The translations under genes were made by a program, and so were the position numbers. The notes under the pieces are model-generated. The model saw nothing but the letters and a program-made list of their open reading frames with translations. It did not search any database and was not told the DNA's origin. Of a stretch of 64,000 nucleotides of DNA, positions 1-8,495 are shown in pieces (position 1 is the first letter of the stretch; every line of letters begins with the position of its first letter). Origin of the DNA: Comamonas serinivorans (GTDB lineage Bacteria > Pseudomonadota > Gammaproteobacteria > Burkholderiales > Burkholderiaceae_C); NCBI RefSeq assembly GCF_002158865.1, contig NZ_CP021455.1:2480001-2544000 (forward strand). Direction: 5' to 3'.

Positions 1-7
1 ACACAAC

Positions 8-1561
8 ATGACCACGACGATCCGCCAACAGGACCTGATCGACTCGATCGCAGGCGCCCTGCAATACATCAGCTACTACCACCCTGCCGATTACATCCAG
101 CATCTGGCCCAGGCGTACGAGCGCGAGCAAAGCCCGGCTGCCAAGGATGCGATGGCGCAGATCCTGACCAACTCCAAGATGGCCGCCACCGGCCACCGCC
201 CCATCTGTCAGGACACCGGCATCGTCAACGTGTTCCTCAAGATCGGCATGGACGTGCGCTGGGAAGGTTTCACCGGCGGCCTGGAAGACGCCATCAACGA
301 AGGCGTGCGGCGCGGCTATAACCACCCCGACAACACGCTGCGCGCCTCGGTCGTGGCCGACCCACACTTCGCGCGCAAGAACACCAAGGACAACACGCCG
401 GCCGTGATCAACGTGCAGATCGTGCCCGGCAACACCGTGGACGTGACCGTGGCCGCCAAGGGCGGCGGCAGCGAGAACAAGTCCAAGATGATCATGATGA
501 ACCCCAGCGACTCGCTGGTGGACTGGGTGCTCAAGACTGTGCCCACCATGGGCGCCGGCTGGTGCCCGCCGGGCATGCTGGGCATCGGCATTGGCGGCAC
601 GGCCGAAAAGGCGGTGCTGCTGGCCAAGGAAAGCCTGATGGAAGACCTGGACATGTACCAGCTGCTGGCCAAGAGCCAGCGTGGCGAGAAGCTGGACCAG
701 GTCGAAGAGCTGCGCCTGGAGCTGTACGAGAAGGTCAACGCCTTGGGCATCGGCGCGCAGGGCCTGGGCGGCCTGGCCACGGTGCTGGACATCAAGATCA
801 AGATGTACCCCACGCACGCGGCCTCCAAGCCCGTGGCCATGATCCCCAACTGCGCCGCCACGCGCCACGCTCACTTCGTGCTGGACGGCTCGGGTCCCGT
901 GTACCTGGAAGCCCCGTCGCTGGACCTGTGGCCCAAGATCGACTGGGCGCCGGACTACAACAAGTCCAAGAAGGTCGACCTGAACACGCTGACCAAGGAA
1001 GAAGTTGCCAGCTGGAAGCCCGGCGACACGCTGCTCTTGAACGGCAAGATGCTGACCGGCCGTGACGCCGCCCACAAGCGCATCCAGGACATGCTGGCCA
1101 AGGGCGAGAAGCTGCCGGTGGACTTCACCAACCGCGTCATCTACTACGTCGGCCCGGTCGACCCGGTGAAGGACGAGGCCGTCGGCCCGGCCGGCCCGAC
1201 CACGGCCACGCGCATGGACAAGTTCACCGACATGATGCTGGAGCAGACCGGCCTCATCGCCATGATCGGCAAGGCCGAGCGCGGCCCTGTGGCCATCGAG
1301 AGCATCAAGAACCACAAGTCGGCCTACCTGATGGCCGTGGGCGGCGCCGCCTACCTGGTCAGCAAGGCCATCAAGCAGGCCAAGGTCGTCGGCTTCGAGG
1401 ACCTGGGCATGGAAGCCATCTACGAGTTCGACGTGGTCGACATGCCGGTGACCGTGGCCGTGGATGCCGGCGGCACCAGCGCCCACATCACCGGCCCGGC
1501 CGAGTGGCAAAAGAAGATCGCCAGCGGCGAATTCAAGGTGATGCCGGTGGTCGCGGCCTGA
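8..1561 (+). CDS. fumA: Class I fumarate hydratase (iron-sulfur)
   Basis: The protein interconverts fumarate and malate in the cytosol (TCA cycle) using a [4Fe-4S] cluster. The 517 residues hold the fused Fe-S hydro-lyase alpha (N-terminal) and beta (C-terminal) halves in the usual class I order. Three cysteines at about residues 67 (PICQDTG), 186 (GWCPPG) and 282 (PNCAAT) have the spacing of the cluster ligands in the FumA family. The beta half carries GPTTATRMD near residue 395. The start is the first ATG, seven bases into the window, so its ribosome site cannot be judged. A tartrate dehydratase-like activity is the only near alternative; the fused length favours fumarase. Confidence 0.93.
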   Translation: MTTTIRQQDLIDSIAGALQYISYYHPADYIQHLAQAYEREQSPAAKDAMAQILTNSKMAATGHRPICQDTGIVNVFLKIGMDVRWEGFTGGLEDAINEGVRRGYNHPDNTLRASVVADPHFARKNTKDNTPAVINVQIVPGNTVDVTVAAKGGGSENKSKMIMMNPSDSLVDWVLKTVPTMGAGWCPPGMLGIGIGGTAEKAVLLAKESLMEDLDMYQLLAKSQRGEKLDQVEELRLELYEKVNALGIGAQGLGGLATVLDIKIKMYPTHAASKPVAMIPNCAATRHAHFVLDGSGPVYLEAPSLDLWPKIDWAPDYNKSKKVDLNTLTKEEVASWKPGDTLLLNGKMLTGRDAAHKRIQDMLAKGEKLPVDFTNRVIYYVGPVDPVKDEAVGPAGPTTATRMDKFTDMMLEQTGLIAMIGKAERGPVAIESIKNHKSAYLMAVGGAAYLVSKAIKQAKVVGFEDLGMEAIYEFDVVDMPVTVAVDAGGTSAHITGPAEWQKKIASGEFKVMPVVAA

Positions 1562-1593
1562 CCGCAGCCCTGGTTGGCCCCGTAGCGCCTGCC

Positions 1594-1616
1594 AAGCCGC
1601 CTTCGGGCGGCTTTTT
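1594..1616 (+). terminator. Rho-independent terminator after fumA
   Basis: A perfect 8-bp stem (AAGCCGCC / GGCGGCTT) with a TTCG tetraloop ends in a run of T. It lies 33 nt after the fumarase stop codon. Confidence 0.85.
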
Positions 1617-1731
1617 CATGGCTGCTGCCATTGCCGTTGCCCCAGCTTGCAGCAGGCGTGCCCTCGCCTTCGCGGTGGTTGGCGCGTGGGTCAGCCGCTC
1701 GGCCCGGCAACCGAGCGGGCGGCGATCAGCC

Positions 1732-4131
1732 TCATCCGCCAATGTGCTCGAGGTCGCGCAGCAGCTCGGCCAGCGTGATCGGGTCCAGCTCGCGCCAGTC
1801 CTGGGGCTGGCCCTGCTGGGTCAGCCGCAGGTGCAGGGTCTGCGCCCCCGAGTCGCGCGGGCTGAACAGGGCGACGCCGGGTTCCAGATCCAACGTGACC
1901 TGACGCTGCCCAGGCAGGCTGCGCTGGTAGCTGCAGATGAAGCCGCTGTCGCGCCAGTTGTCCCAGCCGCGGGCGTCCAGGCCCAGCACGCGCAAGGGTT
2001 CCAGGGCTTTGCCGTCCCAGGCCAGCACGGCCGCCACGGCTTGCTCGGCCGTGAGGTCGCGCGCGACCTGCCGGCCCAGTTGCTCGAAGGGCTGCAGCAG
2101 TTCGTAATCGACAAACACCTGACCGAATGCAGCCAGCGTGGCGGCATCCAGCTGCAAGGGGTGCACCACGCCGACCTTGACGGGCACGTCGGGCCAGACC
2201 AGGGGCGCCTCGTCGGCCTGCAGCAGCTCGCCATCGGCCGCAACCCGGAAGGCCGCCAGCGGCCGCGCAGGGCCACCCGGCTGGGCCGGCGCATACAACC
2301 CCCAGATCACCCGCGCAGCGATCTGCCGCAAAACGGGATGCTGGACATACACCACCTGAAAGTCATCTGGCGTCCAACGGCGCTGCTCGCGCATGGCCTT
2401 CTCCAGGCGCTTGATGTGCGAGGCGCCGATGGCCTTGGTCTGCTTGGCCACCGCCTTGTAGGCGGCTGTGGCGGCGCTGGCCAGTGCCGCGTCGTCGCGC
2501 GCGCCCACGGCGGGCAGCTTGGCCACGCGGGCACCAGGGCGTCCGTCTTCCAGCGCGCGCAGCTGGGGTTTGAGCTGTTCGTCCAGCCGCAGCAGGAATT
2601 GCCGCGGTCCGAAGTCCAGCACCCGCTCGCCCTTGGTGTTCAGCCCCAGTGTGGGCACCAGGCGATCCTCCAGGTCCTGCGCCGACAGGCCACGCATGAG
2701 GCCGATCTTGCGCATCATCTCCTGAGCCTTGAGCTTGAGCGGACGCGACTTCACGCGCTCGGCGATCGCGGCGATTTCGCCCAGCGCCACGTCGGTGCCC
2801 ATCTCGGCCAGGATTTCAAGCGCCGTGCCGGCCCGCGCCGACAGGCCCTCGGTGGGCCAGACGCGCGCGCACTTGGCCAGGTCGCGGGCGGTCTGGTCGT
2901 TGCCCAGCACGCCCAGCGCCCAGAAGGCCCAGTCGTACTTGGCGGTCGGCTTGAGGAGCTCGGCGCCAGGTTCGCGGGGCCGCCACGACGACACCGAGCG
3001 GTTGGCGCGGTCCGCCTCCCAGGCCTGCATCAGCGCCCAGGCGAAGGCCGCCAGCGATTCGGGGGTGCAGGCCTCGCGGACCAGGGCCAGCCCCGCATAG
3101 CGCCCCGCGCCTGCCGGAAAACTCAGCATTTCGCCCAGCGTCTGCAGGGCCGGGGACGACAGCGTGCCGCCCTGCACCCACTGCGGCGCATGGGCAGCCA
3201 GCTGCGGCCAGAACTCGGGCAACTCGCCCACGCGGGTCGGGTAGCGCAGCAGTGGGTCATCCGCCAGCAGCTCGTGGGTGGCCTGCAGGGCGCCGGCGTG
3301 GCCCAGGGCTTCCAGCCGCTGCGCGCCCGCCAGCACCGATTCACGCAGTCCCTCGTCCACCAGCCACAGCAGCACCGTGCGCGCCACCGTCTGCGCCTTG
3401 CCTTTGCCGCACAGGGCATCGGGCAAGTGCGCGGCCGCGGCGTACTCGGGCCAGGCCTTGAGCCAGGCCTTGCCGTGGATGGCGTGCGCCTTGCCGCTGA
3501 CGACCGCCAAACCGGCCGAGCGCGCCAGGGGCTCGCTGGCCATGCACAAGGCCAGGTCAATGGCGCTGGCCAGGCTGCGCGCGCACCAGGCCTCCATGGC
3601 AGGCAAGCCCGCCAGGCCCAGCGCAGGCACGAAAGCAGCGGCACCGGCGTGCACGTAGCGAGCGGCCAGGCGGTTCCACAGGGGCGCGGCCAGGTCACCG
3701 AGCTTGAGCCAGTCACGGCCATCGCCATCGAATTCCTGCAACGGTTGGCGCGCCCAGTACGGGCTGATCTTTTCGTTCAGTTCACGCAGGGTCTGCGCGA
3801 CGGCGTCGGCGTCACGGGCCGCCAGGGCCTGCCGCAACGGCACCAGCTCCACTTGATCCTCGTCCTGAAAGTCTGCCAGGTCGACACCCAGGGCAGCCAG
3901 CTGCTCGACCTCGCTGCCTGTCTCGAGGGCCTGGGCAGCAGCGGCCTCGAAGACCTCGCTCCAACGCAGCTGCGGCGCCAGGGGCGGCACATCCGTCAGG
4001 TGCAAGGCCTTGGCCGCTTTGGACGCGCGGGGCTTGGTTTTTGGGGTGGGCTGCCGCCACGGCGGGTTCTCCAGCCAGGCGACGGGGTCGATGGGGAATT
4101 CGGGGCGCTGTGGCGCGCTCTGCATGTCCAT
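1732..4131 (-). CDS. DUF4132 (MolR/YehI-like) protein
   Basis: This 799-residue soluble protein belongs to the DUF4132 group that includes E. coli YehI and MolR; its biochemical role is unknown. The recognisable part is the C-terminal third: a region of the type W-x-x-DDFQ, HPVLRQIAARVIWG, then FRVAADG and FVDYELLQPFEQLGRQ, and a final segment LDLEPG. The N-terminal 450 residues are helical-repeat-like, rich in Ala and Leu, with no motif I can name. An AGGAG lies about 8 nt before the chosen ATG; a second in-frame ATG follows two codons later. The gene stands alone and diverges from the TPP-controlled cytX. A very long open frame on the opposite strand is a GC-rich shadow. Confidence 0.8.
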   Translation of the reverse strand: MDMQSAPQRPEFPIDPVAWLENPPWRQPTPKTKPRASKAAKALHLTDVPPLAPQLRWSEVFEAAAAQALETGSEVEQLAALGVDLADFQDEDQVELVPLRQALAARDADAVAQTLRELNEKISPYWARQPLQEFDGDGRDWLKLGDLAAPLWNRLAARYVHAGAAAFVPALGLAGLPAMEAWCARSLASAIDLALCMASEPLARSAGLAVVSGKAHAIHGKAWLKAWPEYAAAAHLPDALCGKGKAQTVARTVLLWLVDEGLRESVLAGAQRLEALGHAGALQATHELLADDPLLRYPTRVGELPEFWPQLAAHAPQWVQGGTLSSPALQTLGEMLSFPAGAGRYAGLALVREACTPESLAAFAWALMQAWEADRANRSVSSWRPREPGAELLKPTAKYDWAFWALGVLGNDQTARDLAKCARVWPTEGLSARAGTALEILAEMGTDVALGEIAAIAERVKSRPLKLKAQEMMRKIGLMRGLSAQDLEDRLVPTLGLNTKGERVLDFGPRQFLLRLDEQLKPQLRALEDGRPGARVAKLPAVGARDDAALASAATAAYKAVAKQTKAIGASHIKRLEKAMREQRRWTPDDFQVVYVQHPVLRQIAARVIWGLYAPAQPGGPARPLAAFRVAADGELLQADEAPLVWPDVPVKVGVVHPLQLDAATLAAFGQVFVDYELLQPFEQLGRQVARDLTAEQAVAAVLAWDGKALEPLRVLGLDARGWDNWRDSGFICSYQRSLPGQRQVTLDLEPGVALFSPRDSGAQTLHLRLTQQGQPQDWRELDPITLAELLRDLEHIGG

Positions 4132-4389
4132 GGGTGTGCTCCTGCCTCCAGATGAAGGGTGCAGTGTGCCTGAAACATCCCGTCACATCGAGACGCCGAT
4201 TGCGCCCGAAGGTGCTACTTCGGGCCTGCGCCGCCATGGGACCGCTGAGCTGCATCTGCTGACCGGCGTCCGCATCAGGCAGCGCGGGCCGCAGCGCCCT
4301 GCCCGACGCAGCAGCCTGAGCGCCGGTCCTCTACACCCTGCCTCTTCAGAGCCACCGCCACGTCTTTCCTTGCACTCCAGGCACGCCAC

Positions 4390-4395
4390 TACAAT
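4390..4395 (+). promoter_or_regulatory. Candidate -10 box for the TPP riboswitch/cytX transcript
   Basis: TACAAT sits about 30 nt before the first riboswitch helix. No clear -35 hexamer at 17 nt is visible; a TTGCAC lies 14 nt upstream. Confidence 0.45.
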
Positions 4396-4424
4396 CGCGC
4401 GGCCGGCGCATTCACGCCGGTGTT

Positions 4425-4515
4425 TGCTGGGGGTGCCCGGCCGTGTCTCTCGAGGCCGGCGGGCTGAGAGAGTCCCTTTGAACCTGATTGAGATCATCCT
4501 CGCGCAGGGAAGCAC
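4425..4515 (+). promoter_or_regulatory. TPP (thiamine pyrophosphate) riboswitch
   Basis: The conserved THI-element blocks are all present in order: a GGGGGTGCC at the 5' side, GGCTGAGAG, a CCCTTTGAACCTGAT block, and the closing GCGCAGGGAAG. The variable P3 arm is a short GC hairpin. It lies about 90 nt before the cytX start codon, so it probably represses that gene when thiamine pyrophosphate is abundant. The mechanism (terminator or SD masking) is not resolved from the sequence. Confidence 0.95.
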
Positions 4516-4601
4516 GTCAGCCCACAGGCCGCACGGTCTCGTCGCCCCGTCAGGGGTCGGCCCGGGCCCTGGCGCTGCAGCGCGAGCTGCCGGAGTGCGC
4601 C

Positions 4602-5921
4602 ATGACCGTTTCCCCTCCTCCCGCCGCCCAGGGCAGCGTGACCAACCACAGCCTGCAGGTGGTTGCCGCACACGAGCGCGTGTTTGCCTGGCACAACCAT
4701 GCGGCGCTGTGGTTCAGCCTGGGCGTGGGCCTGCTGGTGCTGCAGATGGGTGCCCTGATCGCACCAGCACTTGGCTTCACGGGCGCGTTGTGGGTGATCG
4801 CGGGCGGCTCATTGCTCGGCGCAGCCTTGTTGGCCTGGGTGGCCCACATCGGCGCCACGCATGGGCTCGCCAGCGCCGGGCTGATGCACGCGGTCATGGG
4901 CCGGCGCTTCGCCCAGCTGCCGGTGCTGCTCAACATCGTGCAGCTGCTGGGCTGGGGTGCGTTCGAGCTGGTGGTGATGCGCGAGGCCACCGTGGCCATC
5001 GTGAGCCGGCTGGGCTGGATCGGTGCCGGCACCTCCGCCGCCCTGTGGGCCACGCTGGCCTGGGGCGCGTTGCTGACGCTGCTGATGACCCTGCCCATGG
5101 TGCGGCTGGTGCGCCAGCTCATCGCGCGCGTGGCCCTGCCGCTGGTCGTGCTGGCCTTGCTGTGGATCAGCTGGCAGCTGCTGGGCCAGGCACACACCCA
5201 GGGTTGGGCAGCACTCACGGCCACGCCCGGCAACGGCAGCATGAGCCGCCTGTCCGCGCTTGACCTGGTGATCGCCATGCCCGTCTCGTGGCTGCCGCTG
5301 GTGGCCGACTACGCGCGCCATGGCCGCAGCGCCAAGGGCGCGTTCTGGGGCACCTGGGCCGGCTTTGCGCTGGCCAACGCCTGGTGTTATGGGCTGGGCG
5401 TGCTGATCGCCACGCTGATGCCGGGCACCGAGATGATGGCCGCGGTGCTGCTGGTGCAAGGCGGGCTGCTGGCGCTGGCCCTGGTGCTGCTGGATGAGGT
5501 GGACAACGCCTACGGCGACACCTACTCGGCCGCCATGAGCGCGCACAGCCTGCTGCCACGCCGCAGCGTGCGCCACTGGGCGGTGGTGGTGGCGCTGGCC
5601 TGCACGGTGCTGGCCATCGTGCTGCAGATGCACAGCCTGGAGCCCTTCCTGATCCTGCTGTCGTCTGTCTTCACGCCGCTGTTTGGGGTCATCGTCGGCA
5701 GCCTGGCGGGTCGGCGCGACGTGGCCGGCCTGCTGAGCCGCGCGCCCGCGGTCAACGGCGGCGCCGTGGCCATCTGGCTGCTGGGCATTGGTGGCTACCA
5801 CGCGCTTGCTCAGTGGGCACCACATTGGGGCAGCGCCCTGCCCGCCTTCGCGTTGACGCTGGGCCTGTCGGCGCTGCTGCGCGTCGTCCATCAGCCGGCA
5901 GCGGCACGATCCATGGCGTGA
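4602..5921 (+). CDS. cytX: Putative hydroxymethylpyrimidine transporter CytX (NCS1 family)
   Basis: This 439-residue inner-membrane permease of the nucleobase:cation symporter-1 family probably imports the pyrimidine moiety of thiamine. The N-terminal stretch FAWHNHAALWFSLGVG and the following helices match the family, and about 11-12 hydrophobic segments run through the protein. The TPP riboswitch directly upstream supports a thiamine-salvage role over cytosine transport. The open frame extends upstream through the riboswitch, but the ATG at 4602 (MTVSPPP) is the sensible start because the earlier one would translate the aptamer. A copy of the 52-bp dyad follows the stop codon by 7 nt. Confidence 0.85.
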   Translation: MTVSPPPAAQGSVTNHSLQVVAAHERVFAWHNHAALWFSLGVGLLVLQMGALIAPALGFTGALWVIAGGSLLGAALLAWVAHIGATHGLASAGLMHAVMGRRFAQLPVLLNIVQLLGWGAFELVVMREATVAIVSRLGWIGAGTSAALWATLAWGALLTLLMTLPMVRLVRQLIARVALPLVVLALLWISWQLLGQAHTQGWAALTATPGNGSMSRLSALDLVIAMPVSWLPLVADYARHGRSAKGAFWGTWAGFALANAWCYGLGVLIATLMPGTEMMAAVLLVQGGLLALALVLLDEVDNAYGDTYSAAMSAHSLLPRRSVRHWAVVVALACTVLAIVLQMHSLEPFLILLSSVFTPLFGVIVGSLAGRRDVAGLLSRAPAVNGGAVAIWLLGIGGYHALAQWAPHWGSALPAFALTLGLSALLRVVHQPAAARSMA

Positions 5922-5928
5922 TGCGAAT

Positions 5929-5980
5929 GGGGTATGGATGATTTCCCGTTTTCAATTCAACGGCAATGGATTCATACTGC
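5929..5980. repeat. 52-bp dyad element, copy 1
   Basis: Outer half-sites are GGGGTATG and CATACTGC; inner half-sites are CGTT and AACG at positions 19-22 and 31-34. It starts 7 nt after the cytX stop. Confidence 0.85.
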
Positions 5981-6148
5981 CTCTGGATAAAAGCAGACAT
6001 GCGAGCGGATGTGTATCAGGTTCGGCAGCCCCGCGCAGGCCCTGCTGCCGGCATGGGTGCCGTGAGGGGAACGGTATGATGAACGTGACTTGCGACGGTG
6101 CCGTGCTCCTCACGCCACCGGGTCAGGCCATCGTCTGGAAATGCTGAA

Positions 6149-6256
6149 ATGGATTGGGTCCCCGTCGTCTTCATCGTGTTCAAGGTCCTCGTGTTCGGAA
6201 CCTGCATGTTCTTCGCCATCAAGTGGCATTACGACCAAGGCAAAAAGAAGAAATGA
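6149..6256 (+). CDS. 35-residue single-pass membrane micro-protein
   Basis: The frame reads MDWVPVVFIVFKVLVFG, continues as one hydrophobic helix to about residue 24, and ends in a basic tail DQGKKKK. This is the pattern of a small inner-membrane protein with its tail in the cytosol. A GGAA lies 8 nt before the ATG. A 23-residue open frame (6076-6147) with a strong GAGGGGA site directly precedes it, one nucleotide separating the two, and may act as a leader or coupled ORF. A perfect hairpin follows at 6261-6284. I do not know a function; the evidence is hydrophobicity, stop placement and the flanking hairpin. Confidence 0.6.
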   Translation: MDWVPVVFIVFKVLVFGTCMFFAIKWHYDQGKKKK

Positions 6257-6260
6257 TCAG

Positions 6261-6284
6261 ATGCGGCCCTCTTGAGGGCCGCAT
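6261..6284 (+). terminator. Hairpin after the micro-protein
   Basis: An 11-bp perfect stem (ATGCGGCCCTC / GAGGGCCGCAT) with a 2-nt loop lies 4 nt after the stop. No T run follows, so it may protect a 3' end rather than terminate transcription. Confidence 0.5.
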
Positions 6285-6394
6285 GCACATGTGCCCCAGG
6301 CCGGCGCGTGACCGGCCTGCCGCCTTTCCCACGGAGCTTGATCATCAGCAGTGAGAATCAAACGACATCATTCCCAGACACATCAAAGGTCCGC

Positions 6395-6838
6395 ATGAAA
6401 ATCTGCACCCCCACCAAAAATGATTACTTGAAATTAATGGAAATTTGGGAAGATTCAGTTCGCGCCACTCACGACTTCTTGAGTGAAGAGCACATTCAAA
6501 CCCTCAAACCCCTGATACTCGAACACCATTTCGATGCAGTGGATTTGCGAGTCGCCAGCGACGAACATGGTGACATGGTCGGCTTCATTGGTGTTGCCAA
6601 CCAGAATGTTGAGATGCTTTTCATATCCCCATCCCACAGAAAACAAGGGATAGGCTCGATCTTGCTCAAGAACGCGATAACCCATCAAGGCGCAACCAAA
6701 GTCGATGTCAATGAACAGAACCCCGACGCAGTCGCGTTCTATGCGCATTGTGGATTCAGCGAGGTTGGCCGATCGCCGCTGGACGGACAAGGCAACCCCT
6801 TTCCACTGATTCACATGGCGCTCAAGCAGATCAGCTGA
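6395..6838 (+). CDS. GNAT-family N-acetyltransferase, YjaB-like
   Basis: This 147-residue protein is a GCN5-related acetyltransferase. It aligns by eye with E. coli YjaB: an IWEDSVRATHDFL block near residue 14, the acetyl-CoA motif SPSHRKQGIGSIL near residue 80, and VNEQNPDAVAFYAHCGF followed by PFPLIHM at the end. The substrate is unknown. The chosen ATG starts MKICTPT; the frame is open for 41 codons upstream but that part has no homology. Codon use is less GC-biased than in the neighbours (many A/T third positions), which suggests recent acquisition together with the damaged gene that follows. Confidence 0.82.
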   Translation: MKICTPTKNDYLKLMEIWEDSVRATHDFLSEEHIQTLKPLILEHHFDAVDLRVASDEHGDMVGFIGVANQNVEMLFISPSHRKQGIGSILLKNAITHQGATKVDVNEQNPDAVAFYAHCGFSEVGRSPLDGQGNPFPLIHMALKQIS

Positions 6839-6930
6839 TCATTTGTCAAACAGCATCATCTGAATGTCGCAAGGCCTTCCTCCAAGGAGCAGTTTGGCTG
6901 ACATCGCCCACGTCGTGTCCAGGAGCAATG

Positions 6931-7399
6931 ATGAATACCACTTTTGAAGGCGGGTGCCTGTGTGGGGTGAATAGGGATCGGATCAGTGGCAATCCTTTGT
7001 CTGTCTATGCATGCCACTGCATCGATTGCCAACGACGAACCGGAAGTGCGTTCGCGCTTTCCATGCTGGCGAGAAGCGCCAGCATGGAACTCACATCGGG
7101 TCAACCAGTTGCTTATCGCGCAGCTCTATCTGATGGCAGAACCAAGGTGGCAAATGTGCAGGGACTGTGGCACGCGTCTATGGGGGACGCCACGGAATGA
7201 AGCCGTTGTTGTGGTTCAACTCGGCACCTTGGACCAGCCGCATGCATTCAAGCCCATTGCCCACTTGTGGACTCGAAGCAAAGCCCCATGGATGGTTATC
7301 CCTGATGCAGATGTCCAGTTTTTGACTCAGCCTGAAGACCAAATGGAGTTGGTAGAACTTTGGCGTTCAAAGTCCAACAACATTGCTGGTAGGAAATAG
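6931..7399 (+). pseudogene. Frameshifted GFA-family (Mss4-like, zinc-binding) protein
   Basis: The sequence encodes a protein of the glutathione-dependent formaldehyde-activating enzyme/CENP-V fold. The first frame gives GGCLCG, then YACHCIDCQRRTGSAFALSM and GRTKVANV up to about 7154. The second frame continues with CRDCGTRLWGTPRN, GTLDQPHAFKPIAHLWT and a normal C-terminus. The break near 7153-7156 looks like a 2-nt loss (or 1-nt gain). All zinc cysteines are present across the two frames. An AGGAG lies 5 nt before the ATG. The mutation, unless a sequencing error, separates the metal-site halves. Confidence 0.78.
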
Positions 7400-7518
7400 C
7401 TTCAAATTCAATTCAAAAATGGTCCCCATGACGGCTGGAATGGGGTCGCGATGCGGCATCACAAAAGGAACGGAGTTGCCACGCCAGGCCAGCAAGCGGC
7501 CCTCGGCGCGGTCAGGCC

Positions 7519-8400
7519 TCACACCCGGAACCAGTCGCACCCCTGATCGGCCGTGGCCGCCAGCAGCTGCGGCGAGAACAGGCCGAGCGCGGACCGCAGC
7601 TCGCCCAGCGCCAGGTCGGGGCGGTTGTTCTGCTCGCTCAGGTGCGCGGCCACCACCAGGGCCAGGTCGTCGTGCATGACGCTGGCCAGCAGCTGCGCCG
7701 CCTTGGCGTTGCTCAGGTGCCCCAGCGAACCGGCCACGCGGCGCTTGAGGAAGGCCGGATACCGCGATGCCGCCAGCAGTTCGGGGTCGTGGTTGCTCTC
7801 CAGCACCAGGGCGTGACAGCCTTGCAGGCTATCCACCACGTGGGCGCTGGGGTGGCCCAGGTCGGTGCAGATGCCGAGCCGGCGTTGCCCGTCGCTGACC
7901 ACGAGCTGCAGCGGCTCGCGTGCGTCGTGCGGCACGGTGAAGGGTTGCAGCAGGCAACACGCGCTCACGGCGATGGTCACGCCATCGCTGGCAAAGCGCA
8001 CCAGCCCGCCCACCGCGGGCTGGCCGATGGCCTGCCAGGTGCCATGCGACAGCCACAGCGGGATGCCCAGCCGCTCGGCCAGCGCGGGCGCGCAGCCCAC
8101 GTGGTCGCTGTGCTCGTGGGTGACGAAGATGGCGTGCAGATCGGCCAGCTGCAGGCCGGTGGCCTTCAACCGGGCCTGCAACTCGCGCTGGCCCAGGCCA
8201 CAATCGACGAGCACGCGCGTGACCTCGCCGCCTGGCAGCCCGCCGATCAGGTCGCCCTGTGCGACGGGCCCAACACCGCCGGCCGCGTCCGCCGCGGAAC
8301 CCGGTTCCCCTGCGCACGTGATCGGCGCGGTGGCGGGGCTGGCTTCGATGAGCAAGGCGTTGCCGGCGCTGCCGCTGCCCAGACTGCGGAATCGCAGCAT
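7519..8400 (-). CDS. MBL-fold metallo-hydrolase (YycJ/WalJ-like)
   Basis: This 293-residue protein has a metallo-beta-lactamase fold: MLRFRSLGSGSAGNALLIE at the N-terminus, the zinc motif THEHSDH near residue 94, then SHGTW, CTDLGH, ESNHDP and a final AAHLSEQNN. The pattern matches the YycJ/WalJ group of putative exonuclease-like hydrolases. Residues 25-55 hold a low-complexity Ala/Gly insert not usual in the family. It is the last gene of a minus-strand row dapA, bamC, MBL, and 52-bp dyads separate each pair. Confidence 0.85.
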   Translation of the reverse strand: MLRFRSLGSGSAGNALLIEASPATAPITCAGEPGSAADAAGGVGPVAQGDLIGGLPGGEVTRVLVDCGLGQRELQARLKATGLQLADLHAIFVTHEHSDHVGCAPALAERLGIPLWLSHGTWQAIGQPAVGGLVRFASDGVTIAVSACCLLQPFTVPHDAREPLQLVVSDGQRRLGICTDLGHPSAHVVDSLQGCHALVLESNHDPELLAASRYPAFLKRRVAGSLGHLSNAKAAQLLASVMHDDLALVVAAHLSEQNNRPDLALGELRSALGLFSPQLLAATADQGCDWFRV

Positions 8401-8419
8401 GCGAATGGCTCAAAAAACA

Positions 8420-8471
8420 GGAGTATGCTGCCATGCTCGTTGATTACACAACGAGAACAGCCCCATACTCC
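8420..8471. repeat. 52-bp dyad element, copy 2
   Basis: Perfectly paired ends GGAGTATG and CATACTCC, and perfect inner CTCGTT / AACGAG. It lies between bamC and the MBL gene. Confidence 0.9.
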
Positions 8472-8495
8472 AGATTGCCGTCAATCGGCGGAGGA

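Noticed and set aside
1504..4155. 883-codon open frame on the plus strand
   Set aside because: It is the antisense shadow of the DUF4132 gene; the composition is Gln/Arg/Gly-rich without motifs, while the minus frame shows the family blocks.
4160..4212. GCAGTGTG in the cytX/DUF4132 divergent region as a dyad
   Set aside because: Only one weak half-site; no CATAC-like end 52 bp away.
6072..6130. CGGTATG before the 23-codon leader ORF as another dyad
   Set aside because: The right-hand half-sites are missing at the fixed distance.
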